Assembly (NCBI GenBank): GCA_046328715.1 | Contig: JAXLWB010000002.1 | Span: 310,001 to 374,000, forward strand | DNA: 64,000 nucleotides | Direction of reading: 5' to 3' | Source of the DNA: JAXLWB01 sp046328715 | Lineage (GTDB): Bacteria; Chloroflexota; Anaerolineae; Caldilineales; Caldilineaceae | Shown here: positions 35,167-43,617 of the stretch, piece after piece | How positions within the stretch are numbered: the stretch's first letter is position 1 | How the letters are laid out: the number at the start of each line of letters is the position of its first letter | Notes under the pieces: generated by a model | Told to the model about the DNA's origin: nothing | The model's database searches: none | Seen by the model: only the letters and a program-made list of their open reading frames with translations | Position numbers and translations under genes: made by a program

Positions 35167-36336
35167 ATGCTAAAACAAGCCCAAGCCATTGCCAACCAGT
35201 TGGTTGCCTGGCGCAGACAAATTCATTCGCATCCCGAACTGAGCTTCCAGGAACAGGGAACCGCCCGTCTGGTGGCAGAAACACTCGAGACGTTTGGAGT
35301 TGAAGTACAAACAGGAATTGCCAAGACTGGCGTTGTCGGCTATCTCGGCGAAGGGTCACCGATCATCGGCATTCGTGCAGATATGGATGCACTACCGATC
35401 CAGGAAGTCAATAACGTGCCCTACAAGTCCCAGGTGGCAGGGGTCATGCACGCTTGTGGCCACGACGCCCATACCGCAATGTTACTTGGGGTCGCCAAGC
35501 TGCTTTCTGAAATGCCAAACCGCCCACCTGGGCAGATTCGCTTTCTCTTCCAGCCCTCAGAAGAGGCACACGACAGTGAAAACAAGTCGGGCGGGGAGCG
35601 CATGGTCGAAGAAGGGGTGCTTAATGAGTTGGATGCGGTAATTGCGCTGCATGTGGCGAGCGATATGCCTGTCAACAAAATCATGTTGGGCTCAGGTTAC
35701 ATTACGGCCAATGAGGATTCCTTTGAGATTGTCCTGCGTGGCACAGGCGGTCACGGGGCCTTCCCGCATCAAACGATCGATCCGGTCTTTATTTTGGCCC
35801 AGGTGCTCAATGCCATCAATGGCATTCGTGCCCGCCGCATCGACCCGACACGAGCAGCCGCCTTATCGATTGGCTCGATCCATGCTGGTGTAGCCTCGAA
35901 TGTGATTCCCTCAGAGGTGAAGATCACCGGGACCATGCGCAGTTTTGACGATGAAGTGCGCCAGCAACTAAAGGATGAATTGGTGAGCGTACTCGGAGTC
36001 GCAAAGGCACTCGGTGGCGATTTTGATGTAACATTTATCTCGGGCTATCCGTCAACCTACAACGATCCGAACGTTGTGAACCTAATGAATGAGGGGATTG
36101 AAGCCCTCGTGGGCAAAGAGGCGATACTTCCATCTACCCCCATGATGGGTGCCGAAGATTTTAGCTACATGTCGCGCAAAGCCCCAGGCGCTATGTTCAT
36201 GCTGGGTGCTGCCGTTGGTGACAAGAGCCGCCCCCACCACACACCTGTCTTTGACATCGACGAAGCTTGTTTACCCACCGGAACTGCCATCCTGGCCGAT
36301 ACTGCGGTGAAATTGCTGAAAGAAAAAGCGTCATAA
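35167..36336 (+). CDS. M20 family amidohydrolase (paralog of 21929)
   Basis: The 389-residue enzyme closely resembles the first M20 protein: RRQIHSHPELSFQEQ (about 17-31), RADMDALPI (about 72), MHACGHDAHTAMLLG (about 98-112), QPSEEAHDSENKSGG (about 140), GTGGHGAFPH (about 193), and MGAEDFSYM near the C-terminus. The same metal and dimerisation motifs are present, so the chemistry should be hydrolysis of N-acyl amino acids or a related amide. AGGACAGGAGC precedes the ATG. It is a single gene between two hairpins. Confidence 0.93.
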   Translation: MLKQAQAIANQLVAWRRQIHSHPELSFQEQGTARLVAETLETFGVEVQTGIAKTGVVGYLGEGSPIIGIRADMDALPIQEVNNVPYKSQVAGVMHACGHDAHTAMLLGVAKLLSEMPNRPPGQIRFLFQPSEEAHDSENKSGGERMVEEGVLNELDAVIALHVASDMPVNKIMLGSGYITANEDSFEIVLRGTGGHGAFPHQTIDPVFILAQVLNAINGIRARRIDPTRAAALSIGSIHAGVASNVIPSEVKITGTMRSFDDEVRQQLKDELVSVLGVAKALGGDFDVTFISGYPSTYNDPNVVNLMNEGIEALVGKEAILPSTPMMGAEDFSYMSRKAPGAMFMLGAAVGDKSRPHHTPVFDIDEACLPTGTAILADTAVKLLKEKAS

Positions 36337-36357
36337 ATCAGAACAACATCGGAACTT

Positions 36358-36412
36358 GTTACACAAGCACACCTCGTGCAGGTCCACATCACACGAGGTG
36401 TGCTTGCGTAAC
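36358..36412. terminator. 21-bp hairpin between convergent genes
   Basis: The arms 36358-36378 and 36392-36412, with cores GCACACCTCGTG and CACGAGGTGTGC, pair with a single mismatch and a 13-nt loop. It separates the M20 gene from the convergent glycosyltransferase; no T-run is obvious. Confidence 0.65.
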
Positions 36413-36431
36413 GTGTTAATAACCTACGAGT

Positions 36432-38003
36432 TCACCGCTCAAACTCATACACCTCGACTCCATCAAACTGTTTACTTTCCTTTTCTACAAGCTGGCTACG
36501 CAATTCGTTGAGCGTGAGTTGTTGCGGATCGGTGTACCAAGAATGCGAATAGATGAGCCAAACCTGCCTGCGATTGGCAATTAGCTGACGCAGATAGGGC
36601 AAATCCTCTTGGCGCATCTTCGGTTCTGTGACTCCACGCTCGAATAGATCGACAGGCATGCCACGCAGTTCAGCCTTAAAACCATCTCGCTGCGCATAAT
36701 ATTCAAAAGGCAGTTGCACCCATGTTGCGTTGAATAGGATGAGATCGTTCAACTCAGCCTGCTCGTGCACATACCGGGCGACATCAGCCCACTGTTCCTT
36801 ATGCACAAATTGATAGTAGTTGGAAAGGCCCATACCATTACTGATGATGACCAAACCAAGAGCCGCAACAACGACCATTTGGCGAAGACTGCTCCTGTGA
36901 ATATAGTTAGCAGACAGTTTCGCAATTTTCAACTCGCAATTGGCGACTTTCCCCTTCAATTGCGTCATGCCCACGGCAATCAGCAAGTAAAGTGGCAGCG
37001 ACGTCCAAATCAACGAGGGCGGATGCAACAAGGGACGGCGTAATCCAATCAGAATCTCAGCCAAGAAAGGTGTTAACCAAAAGGAGAGCAGCAAACTACC
37101 CGCTAATTTACCCTGCTGAATTAACCACCATCCGCCAGCCAGCGCCAGGATGAGCGCACAGAGAATCCACAATCTGGCCAACGACGGAACAGTCGTATGA
37201 TCTGCAAGCAGTCGTTGCAGCGCGTCAAGAATCTGACCAAATCTCGTTGGCTGAATCCAGAATTCTTGATCCACCTTGATCGATTGACGCACAAAGTTTC
37301 CTGTCCAGGGAAGCCAAAGTAGAAGAGCAAGCACCTCTGCTGTCAGTAGAAAACGGAAACAAGGCATAAGTCGGGCTCGAAGCCCAGCAAGCCCGCCAGA
37401 CATCTTACCCAGCACCAGCCCAATCAGAAGCGCCAAGGGAAAGAAAAGTACAAAGGTATTGTGCGTCCACATGCCGACGGCCTGAGAGAAAGCAAGCCCT
37501 AGGACACGCCAATCTCCAAATCTCCAGTCTCCAGTCTCAATGCTTACTTTGTTGACTATGCCTAATGTAAAATAGATCGCCCCACATCCCGCCAAGGCCA
37601 ACAAGCTGTACATGCGGTTTTCTTGAGCATAATGGAGATGAAATGGGCTGACTGCGAGGAGAAACAAGGCCAGTAGCGCACCGTTTGCATTTGCCACCTT
37701 GCGTGCTGTCAGGTAAAAGAGTGGCAACGTTGCTGTGCTCAACAGCGCAGGTAGCGACCGAATCGCAACTTCACTGTCGCCCCAAAGCTTGACCCAAAGC
37801 GAAAGTAGCAGATAATAGAGAGGGGGATGTTGGTCAATCCGTGCGATCCAACTCCAGACTTCGCTCAGTGGGTGCTTGGCAACCCACAGGGTAAAGGCTT
37901 CATCCAGCCAGATGCTTTTCGAACCGAGTGTGTAAAAGCGCAGAAATAAGCCCAATAGGAAGACTGCGTAGAGTGTCAGGCGAGTGGACAAGCGGCTCTT
38001 CAT
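36432..38003 (-). CDS. GT39/PMT-type membrane glycosyltransferase
   Basis: The 523-residue protein has about 10-12 membrane helices and the PMT-family N-terminal motif SIWLDEAFTLW with Asp34 and Glu35. RIDQHPPLYYLLLSLW near 55-70 and SPFHLHYAQENRMYSL near 118-133 follow. These match ArnT/PMT-like enzymes that transfer sugars from polyprenyl phosphates to lipid or protein acceptors on the outer membrane face. Two soluble loops are encoded by short-word repeats: near 37507-37545 (residues about 152-166) and near 36905-36950 (residues about 350-366), which appear as insertions in the protein. A convergent hairpin precedes it. Confidence 0.85.
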   Translation of the reverse strand: MKSRLSTRLTLYAVFLLGLFLRFYTLGSKSIWLDEAFTLWVAKHPLSEVWSWIARIDQHPPLYYLLLSLWVKLWGDSEVAIRSLPALLSTATLPLFYLTARKVANANGALLALFLLAVSPFHLHYAQENRMYSLLALAGCGAIYFTLGIVNKVSIETGDWRFGDWRVLGLAFSQAVGMWTHNTFVLFFPLALLIGLVLGKMSGGLAGLRARLMPCFRFLLTAEVLALLLWLPWTGNFVRQSIKVDQEFWIQPTRFGQILDALQRLLADHTTVPSLARLWILCALILALAGGWWLIQQGKLAGSLLLSFWLTPFLAEILIGLRRPLLHPPSLIWTSLPLYLLIAVGMTQLKGKVANCELKIAKLSANYIHRSSLRQMVVVAALGLVIISNGMGLSNYYQFVHKEQWADVARYVHEQAELNDLILFNATWVQLPFEYYAQRDGFKAELRGMPVDLFERGVTEPKMRQEDLPYLRQLIANRRQVWLIYSHSWYTDPQQLTLNELRSQLVEKESKQFDGVEVYEFER

Positions 38004-38064
38004 GGGCTAGTAGCATACGTTACACTCGCTAAACTGATCAAGAACCGTTGTACAGCAATATATA

Positions 38065-38173
38065 GGACTTACACAAGACATTGTTATTGTAGAACAAGAT
38101 ACCTTCTTGTTCGTTTTCCAGATACCACAGCGCACAAGAAAATATCTTGTGCTACAGCGTCTTGCCTAAGTCC
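38065..38173. repeat. Composite palindromic element upstream of the MBL gene
   Basis: GGACTTACACAAGAC (38065-38079) faces GTCTTGCCTAAGTCC (38159-38173). Inside are GTAGAACAAGATACCTTCTTG (from 38089) and the perfect hairpin GCACAAGA/CTTGTGC (38131-38151). The GTAGAACAAGAT part recurs at 56556-56580. It is probably a small dispersed element. Confidence 0.7.
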
Positions 38174-38194
38174 TGACATACCAAAAGGAGAGAG

Positions 38195-39013
38195 ATGACA
38201 AACTATATCTGCAAAACCTGTGGCGTACAATACGAAGCGTCAGCAACACCACCCGCTCACTGCCCGATTTGCGAGGATGAGCGCCAGTATGTGGCCGAAA
38301 GCGGGCAAGCGTGGACGACACTTGAAGAGTTACAGCGAAATTATAAAATCGTGCTCAAAGAAGAAGAGCCCCATCTGCACGGCATCGGCATGGAGCCGCG
38401 CTTTGCGATAGGTCAACGAGCGCAGTTAATTCAGAGTGAACACGGCAACGTTCTTTGGGAATGCACTTCGCTGATCAACGAAGAAGCGATTGCCGCCGTT
38501 CGTGCATTGGGAGGGTTCACTGCGATGAGCCTCTCACATCCTCACTATTACTCCTCGATTATTGAGTGGAGTGATGCCTTTGGCGGCGTGCCAATCTACG
38601 TTCATGCCAGCGATGAACGATGGTTGGGGCGGCGCAGCAAGAACGTCGTGCTTTGGCAAGGGACAACTTATTCACTCTCACCAGATGTTACAATCATCAA
38701 CTGTGGGGGGCACTTTCCGGGATCGTCTGTTCTACATTGGAGCAAAGGGGCAGCGGGCAAAGGAGTGCTGCTCTGTGGCGACACGATCAATGTCGTGAGC
38801 GATCGGCGCTATGTCAGCTTTATGTGGAGCTACCCCAACCTGATTCCTCTGCCCGCAGCCGCTGTGCAGCAAATTGTTGAGCGGGTGCGCCCTTTTGCGT
38901 TTGATCGCATCTACAGCGCCTGGTTCGGCACTGTGCTCAAAGAGAATGCCCGCCAAGGGCTAGAATTTTCTGCGCAGCGCTACCAAAGGGCTATCAGTTC
39001 TCTCTATGGTTGA
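38195..39013 (+). CDS. MBL-fold hydrolase with N-terminal zinc ribbon
   Basis: The 272-residue protein begins with a rubredoxin-like zinc ribbon (CKTC at 6-9, CPIC at 23-26) and continues as a metallo-beta-lactamase fold. Visible MBL segments are LSHPHYYSSIIEW (about 112-124), INCGGHFPGSSVLHW (about 168-182) and LLCGDTINV (about 190-198). The canonical HxHxDH is altered to HPHYYS, so one Asp and one His ligand are missing. Hydrolase activity is therefore uncertain. AAGGAGAGAG precedes the ATG. The gene overlaps the convergent methyltransferase by 10 bases. Confidence 0.8.
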   Translation: MTNYICKTCGVQYEASATPPAHCPICEDERQYVAESGQAWTTLEELQRNYKIVLKEEEPHLHGIGMEPRFAIGQRAQLIQSEHGNVLWECTSLINEEAIAAVRALGGFTAMSLSHPHYYSSIIEWSDAFGGVPIYVHASDERWLGRRSKNVVLWQGTTYSLSPDVTIINCGGHFPGSSVLHWSKGAAGKGVLLCGDTINVVSDRRYVSFMWSYPNLIPLPAAAVQQIVERVRPFAFDRIYSAWFGTVLKENARQGLEFSAQRYQRAISSLYG

Positions 39014-39783
39014 TACTGTGTCCAAAAGCAGAACCAGGGTGGTGCAACCGCGGTAAAGTGATCCCACGTGCCTGGTTCGGCTGCTGGATCTGGGTAGTAA
39101 TCCTTGGTGTCGGAAAAGTGGGTGAGCACAAAGTGATGCTCTACCAGTCCATTGAAGAGATCGCCTAGAGTGTGGCGAAACTCTTGCGGAGGATCGATGT
39201 GCCGATCTGTGTCATGCACCCAATCGGCATCCTTTGAAAAGAGTTTGGCCCCGGCAATATAAGGGAAGCGTAGCGGATAGCCTTGGCCATCCCAATCCTG
39301 AGCACCTACACCAAGCGTCAATGGATTGGCACAGGCAAAATAGTAGGTTGCACCTGGGCGCAGACAACGGGCGACTTGGGCAAAGACGGTACGCACCTCC
39401 GGCACAAAGTTGATTGAATAAGGTTGCCAGACCAGGTCAAAGCTAGATGCAGGCAGCGCCGAGAGATCACGCATATCGGCCTGCACGATCTGCAACGTTA
39501 GCCCATAATGCGCCGCAGCCTGGCGATCCCGTTCAAGCTGCTCGGCGGAGAGGTCGACCACAGTCACGTCGGCGCCCAAGAGCGCAAATGCCACGGACTG
39601 TTGGCCGCCGCCGCTTGCCAAACATAAGACGCGTTTGCCACCCAGGTCGCCAAAGCGATTCTCCGGATCGACCTTGTTGCGAGCGGACTCCAGATCGAGA
39701 TCCAGCGCAGGACGTGTAAAGAGTGCATTCACCTCGGCCAGATCTCGCCAGCGCTCTTGATTGTACGAACTGATTTCATCCAT
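39004..39783 (-). CDS. Class I SAM-dependent methyltransferase
   Basis: The 259-residue protein has the methyltransferase fold: VLCLASGGGQQSVAFALLG (motif I, about 52-70), VTVVDLSAEQLERDR (motif II), IVQADMRDLSALP (motif III-like, about 98-110) and FDLVWQPYSINFVPEV (about 115-130). CLRPGATYYFACANP follows. It methylates an unknown acceptor using SAM; the DUF-like C-terminal part (HHFVLTHFSD) may bind the substrate. AAAGGAA precedes the ATG. Its 3' end overlaps the MBL gene. Confidence 0.88.
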   Translation of the reverse strand: MDEISSYNQERWRDLAEVNALFTRPALDLDLESARNKVDPENRFGDLGGKRVLCLASGGGQQSVAFALLGADVTVVDLSAEQLERDRQAAAHYGLTLQIVQADMRDLSALPASSFDLVWQPYSINFVPEVRTVFAQVARCLRPGATYYFACANPLTLGVGAQDWDGQGYPLRFPYIAGAKLFSKDADWVHDTDRHIDPPQEFRHTLGDLFNGLVEHHFVLTHFSDTKDYYPDPAAEPGTWDHFTAVAPPWFCFWTQYQP

Positions 39784-40101
39784 GTGAGAATTCCTTTGGT
39801 GAAGTCATATCAGTTGTGCTCCGAAACGCCATGCATTTCAACGATAGTTACGAAGAAGATTCCTAGCATTTGCAGCCGCAATTGATATAACTCGCGCATT
39901 AATTTTTCAAAGTTTGCAATTGATGATACAGCAAATTTCCTGTAATGGTCTTGTAATAGTTGAATAATCTACGCTTCAGGAATCGATTGTAAACTCAAGG
40001 CAGGTAGGGAACAAATTGCTTTTATGACAAACAGGTGGAGATTCATCCACTGTCATTATTAAGGTTTGAGAGTTTGTGACATGCGAAAGGAGAGTAGTGC
40101 G
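39784..40101. other. Intergenic region before msrP
   Basis: This 318-bp AT-rich gap between divergent genes shows no repeat and no supported gene. It should contain the promoters of the methyltransferase and of msrP. A GGAGAG ribosome site near its right end serves msrP. Confidence 0.4.
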
Positions 40102-41124
40102 ATGGAAAAAATTCGATCTTCTGAGATCACTCCCGAACACGTTTATTTGAATCGACGCAACTTTATGATTGGTGTAGGTTCTGCGGCAGCCGCTTTGACG
40201 CTTGCAGCCTGTAATCGCGGAGCACCCTCTTCCAGCGGCGTAAACGCCAATGCCACCGAGGTGTCGACGACCCCATCGCCCGGCTTTGAGGTCGGACCGG
40301 CGGTCGATCTGACCACTGTCAAGAGTGATACAGCGCCCACAGCAAGCAAGGCAACCGATGAATTAGGCGATAAGCTCAACTCGTATGAGGACATTACAAA
40401 CTACAACAACTTCTACGAGTTCAGCACCGACAAAGAGGAAGTGGCCAAACTTTCGCAAGGTTTCACTACCCGCCCATGGACGGTCGAGGTAGGTGGACTT
40501 GTCAACAAACCCAAGACCTACGACATCGACGACATGCTCAAGCGCTTCGAACAACGGGAGCATATCTATCGGCTGCGTTGCGTCGAAGCTTGGTCGATGG
40601 TCATTCCGTGGATTGGCTTCCAAATGGCCGATTTGCTCAAAGAGGTTGAACCCAAAGCCGAGGCCAAGTATGTAAAATTCACCTCGATTGTGCGACCGGA
40701 GCAAATGCCAGGGCAGAGCGGGTTTAGCTTTATCCAGTGGCCCTATGTCGAAGGCTTGCGCATCGACGAGGCAATGCATCCACTCTCGATCTTTGTGACT
40801 GGCATGTATGGCAAGTTGCTGGCACCAGCCAATGGCGCGCCGATCCGCAACATGTCGCCCTGGAAGTACGGCTTCAAGAATATCAAGTCGATTGTCAAGA
40901 TCGAGTTGGTCACGGAACAGCCGGTTTCGACCTGGACCACGCAAGCATCCAACGAGTATGGCTTCTATGCCAATGTCAACCCCACCGTTGACCATCCCCG
41001 CTGGTCGCAGGCCAGTGAAACACGCATCGGTGACTTTGGCCGCCGCCGCACGCTGATGTTCAACGGCTATGCCGACGAGGTAGCAGGCTTGTATAAGGGA
41101 ATGGATTTGGCGGCGAATTATTAA
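40102..41124 (+). CDS. msrP: MsrP-like molybdopterin protein-methionine-sulfoxide reductase, catalytic subunit
   Basis: The 340-residue protein has a twin-arginine signal (LNRRNFMIGVGSAAAALTLAAC) that ends in a lipobox with Cys37, so it may be a Tat-exported lipoprotein. The sulfite-oxidase-fold domain shows RPWTVEVGG, RLRCVEAWSMVIPW with the molybdenum-binding Cys160, and GAPIRNMSPWKYGFKNIKSI near the C-terminus. MsrP repairs oxidised methionines in envelope proteins, with electrons from the membrane partner MsrQ. AAGGAG is nine bases before the ATG at 40102. The next gene is the MsrQ partner. Confidence 0.92.
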   Translation: MEKIRSSEITPEHVYLNRRNFMIGVGSAAAALTLAACNRGAPSSSGVNANATEVSTTPSPGFEVGPAVDLTTVKSDTAPTASKATDELGDKLNSYEDITNYNNFYEFSTDKEEVAKLSQGFTTRPWTVEVGGLVNKPKTYDIDDMLKRFEQREHIYRLRCVEAWSMVIPWIGFQMADLLKEVEPKAEAKYVKFTSIVRPEQMPGQSGFSFIQWPYVEGLRIDEAMHPLSIFVTGMYGKLLAPANGAPIRNMSPWKYGFKNIKSIVKIELVTEQPVSTWTTQASNEYGFYANVNPTVDHPRWSQASETRIGDFGRRRTLMFNGYADEVAGLYKGMDLAANY

Positions 41125-41205
41125 AAGTTACAAGGTGGCAGAGTGGCAGAGTAACAGTGCAGAGATTCCACTTTGCCACTTTGCGACCTTACAACTTTTT
41201 TCTTA
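41125..41205. repeat. Short-word inverted repeat between msrP and msrQ
   Basis: AAAGTTACAAGGTGGCAGAGTGGCAGAG on the left faces CACTTTGCCACTTTGCGACCTTACAACTTTT on the right, so the gap between the two operon genes is a hairpin. It may modulate the ratio of the two products. Confidence 0.75.
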
Positions 41206-41219
41206 TTTGTTGAGGCCTT

Positions 41220-41915
41220 ATGGACACGATCATCAATCATCTTCGTAAACACTGGTTTTGGTGGGTTGTCAATACATTAGCGGCATACCCGTTGCTGCAT
41301 CTACTGTGGGATGCGAGTATTGGCAACTTTAGCGCCAATCCTGTCAAAGAAATCACCCTACGCACAGGAACGCCAGCGATTATAACCCTCTTTTTATCGT
41401 TAGCTTGTACGCCCGCCGCTTCCATTTTTGGATTTCGTTTGGCCAATACTGTACGCAAATCGCTTGGATTACAATCGTTTGTCTATGCGACATTTCACTT
41501 TTTGACTTTTGTTGGGCTTGACTACGCACTAGATCTCGATCTAATTTTAGCAGATGGCATTGTACGCAAGCCCTATGCGGTGGTTGGATTTATCGCTTTT
41601 CTGATCTTGTTAGCATTGACCATCACCTCGACCAAAGCTTCGCAGCGTTGGCTGGGGCGCAATTGGAAGCGGCTGCATCGCCTTGCCTATGCCGCTGGTG
41701 TGTTGGCTGTGATCCATTTCTTCTGGCTGGCGCGTGCCTCCGATGGACGACCCCTCCTTTACGGTGTCATTCTCACCATCTTGCTGGTCGTACGCATTCC
41801 AACCATTCGCAGTTGGTTGGTCAAGCAGCGCACAAAAATCTACAATCCTGCACCGCCCGCACGTAAAGGGATGAAACAGACAGTCAAGGCAGTCACCGTA
41901 CCGACCGCTGAGTAA
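41220..41915 (+). CDS. msrQ: MsrQ heme-binding membrane subunit
   Basis: The 231-residue protein has six membrane helices of the ferric-reductase-like/YedZ type. Conserved His residues occur in FVYATFHFLTF (about 88-98), KRLHRLAYAAGVLAVIHFFW (about 149-168), and the first helix region AYPLLHLLW. These bind heme and pass electrons to MsrP. It follows msrP directly, as in most genomes. The C-terminal tail after residue 205 is basic and cytoplasmic. The gene ends in another short-word hairpin. Confidence 0.92.
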   Translation: MDTIINHLRKHWFWWVVNTLAAYPLLHLLWDASIGNFSANPVKEITLRTGTPAIITLFLSLACTPAASIFGFRLANTVRKSLGLQSFVYATFHFLTFVGLDYALDLDLILADGIVRKPYAVVGFIAFLILLALTITSTKASQRWLGRNWKRLHRLAYAAGVLAVIHFFWLARASDGRPLLYGVILTILLVVRIPTIRSWLVKQRTKIYNPAPPARKGMKQTVKAVTVPTAE

Positions 41916-41987
41916 AGACAGTGGGATAGTAGGACAGTGGGTCAGTGGTCAAAAACTGTCTTACTGACCCACCGTCCTACTGTCCTA
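41916..41987. repeat. Short-word inverted repeat (GACAGTGGGATAGT type)
   Basis: GACAGTGGGATAGTAGGACAGTGGG on the left (from 41919) faces CCCACCGTCCTACTGTCCTACTA on the right, between the convergent msrQ and plsC genes. It probably also serves as the terminator. Confidence 0.8.
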
Positions 41988-42809
41988 CTACTCGTAGTTG
42001 ATCACTTCTGGCAATTCATCGCTGCTGGGTGGGAAATTGAGTGCTCGCTCTAACAAATGTTTGCACTCAATCGAAAGGGCGTGGGCATCGGCACCGGGTT
42101 GAGGGTGGATCGGATCGAGTGGCACCACTTCGATCCGCAGCGGAATCGGCGAGGTAGCAACTCGCCAGATGGAACTAAGAATGCTCTCCTTGACCTGTAC
42201 CGGCAGTCCATCTTTCACCTGTCGCCAGCCCCATGTCATGATTTCGGGATTGGAATAGCGAATGGCACAGGGCAAATAGGGAATGCTGTTGTCGATGGCA
42301 ATTTCAAATGCACCCCGAAAAAACGGCAGCAGGAAGATTCCCGGGTTCAATCGCCCCTCCGGGAAAATCACGATTGGTGGGAATGGATCCTCACGCACTC
42401 GACGTGCAATCGACTGGCGCGCCCGTTGACGCGAGTTCCTATCACTGCGATCGACAAAGACCGAATCAATCGAAGAGGCAAAGTAGCCAATGAGCGGTCG
42501 ATTCTTATTGCCACTCTCTGCCAGAAAACGCACTGGCAACACGCTCAACATCGACAAAATATCCAGATAGGTCGAATGGTTAGGGAAAAGAAAACCCTGA
42601 TGCGAGCGAATCTTCTGCGGATCACGACAGGTGAAGCGGATATTGAAGAGCCAGTTGTGATAGCGTGCTAGCCCTGTTACCACCCAACCCGCCAAGCGAG
42701 CCCCACTGATCCGAATTCCCATCCAACCTGTCAACAGGATGAAAACAAAACCAAAAACCATTGCGATTACCATAAGAGCACAGCGCAGCGCGCCAATCAA
42801 TGTACGCAT
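41988..42809 (-). CDS. plsC: 1-acyl-glycerol-3-phosphate acyltransferase (PlsC family)
   Basis: The 273-residue protein has an N-terminal membrane helix (MVIAMVFGFVFILLTGW) and the acyltransferase motifs FPNHSTYLDILSM (NHx4D, about 77-89), FVDRSDRNSR (about 117), and VIFPEGRLNPGIFLLPFF (about 146-163). These are the catalytic and glycerol-phosphate-binding blocks of PlsC enzymes, which make phosphatidate or acylate other lysophospholipids at the membrane. The start at 42807-42809 lies next to GAGTATC. It faces the CBS gene across a gap with two palindromes. Confidence 0.9.
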   Translation of the reverse strand: MRTLIGALRCALMVIAMVFGFVFILLTGWMGIRISGARLAGWVVTGLARYHNWLFNIRFTCRDPQKIRSHQGFLFPNHSTYLDILSMLSVLPVRFLAESGNKNRPLIGYFASSIDSVFVDRSDRNSRQRARQSIARRVREDPFPPIVIFPEGRLNPGIFLLPFFRGAFEIAIDNSIPYLPCAIRYSNPEIMTWGWRQVKDGLPVQVKESILSSIWRVATSPIPLRIEVVPLDPIHPQPGADAHALSIECKHLLERALNFPPSSDELPEVINYE

Positions 42810-42875
42810 CTTGATACTCGGTTCACAAGTGACTATTCACAATTGGATAAATGCAGCCGGAAATTTACATTTGTG

Positions 42876-42889
42876 CTATTGTACAATAG
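42876..42889. promoter_or_regulatory. 14-bp perfect palindrome, possible operator
   Basis: CTATTGTACAATAG lies between the divergent plsC and CBS genes, in the usual place for a shared operator. The regulator is unknown. Confidence 0.45.
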
Positions 42890-42972
42890 AGCAAAACAGT
42901 GATTGAAATGAAAAGCAGACGCTCAAACAAAACAAGCGAGTTGCAACCTGCATCCCGCCTATGCTGCGGTTG

Positions 42973-43030
42973 CAATGAGAACCAGAATTTTTTCCAGTTA
43001 ATTTCGAAAGCAAAATTCCGGTTCTCATTG
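42973..43030. repeat. 19-bp inverted repeat in the CBS gene leader
   Basis: CAATGAGAACCAGAATTTT (42973-42991) faces AAAATTCCGGTTCTCATTG (43012-43030), with one mismatch and a 20-nt loop. It ends about 30 bases before the CBS start and could act as an attenuator or repeat. Confidence 0.65.
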
Positions 43031-43060
43031 AGAGCACAGTTTAGTTTCTGAGGAGGTCGC

Positions 43061-43522
43061 ATGATGCATCGAATTCCGATTCAAAAGATCATGACCCATG
43101 AAGTGATCACAATTCATCCGGAGGCTTTGGTTACGGAGGCCGCAGGCATTATGGACGATCTGGAACTGCGCCGCATGCCGGTGATCGATGAAGATGGTTG
43201 CCTCTTGGGAATCGTGACTGATTCTGATATTCGCGAGGCGGAAAGCGTGGCGTTGACGCACAATAGCTATGAGCCCGGCAGTGAACCAGAGTGGCTAACC
43301 ATTGCCGACATCATGACACGCGATGTGGTCACCATTTCGAGTGATGCAACCGTTGGTCAACTGGCCGAACTCTTCATCGAACATAAAATCGGCGGCGTTC
43401 CAGTCATAGAAAACACCCCGGACACGATCCACCCCAAATTGATCGGGATTGTCACCGAAACCGACATCTTCGAGATGATCGCGGAAGCTTGGGAAAATGA
43501 AAAGCTAGAGAGCAGAGCATAG
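43061..43522 (+). CDS. Tandem CBS-domain protein
   Basis: The 153-residue protein is made of two CBS domains (about 6-62 and 78-145): IMTHEVITIHPEALVTEAAGIM and VIDEDGCLLGIVTDSDI, then IMTRDVVTISSDATVGQLAEL and LIGIVTETDIFEMI. Such stand-alone CBS pairs bind adenosine nucleotides or related ligands and regulate partner proteins. GAGGAGG precedes adjacent ATG codons at 43061 and 43064. It is a single gene followed by a short-word hairpin at 43523-43575. Confidence 0.9.
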   Translation: MMHRIPIQKIMTHEVITIHPEALVTEAAGIMDDLELRRMPVIDEDGCLLGIVTDSDIREAESVALTHNSYEPGSEPEWLTIADIMTRDVVTISSDATVGQLAELFIEHKIGGVPVIENTPDTIHPKLIGIVTETDIFEMIAEAWENEKLESRA

Positions 43523-43575
43523 CGAGTGGCGAGTGAGGATGGCGAGTTAATACGAACCACTCGCCACTCGCATTT
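43523..43575. repeat. Short-word inverted repeat (GCGAGTGGCGAGT type)
   Basis: AGCGAGTGGCGAGTGAGG faces CCACTCGCCACTCGCATT, directly after the CBS stop and before the convergent BKACE gene. Confidence 0.75.
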
Positions 43576-43617
43576 TCATGGATTGTTGTGCTTTGTTTCC
43601 AGAAGCGTCTATACTCT

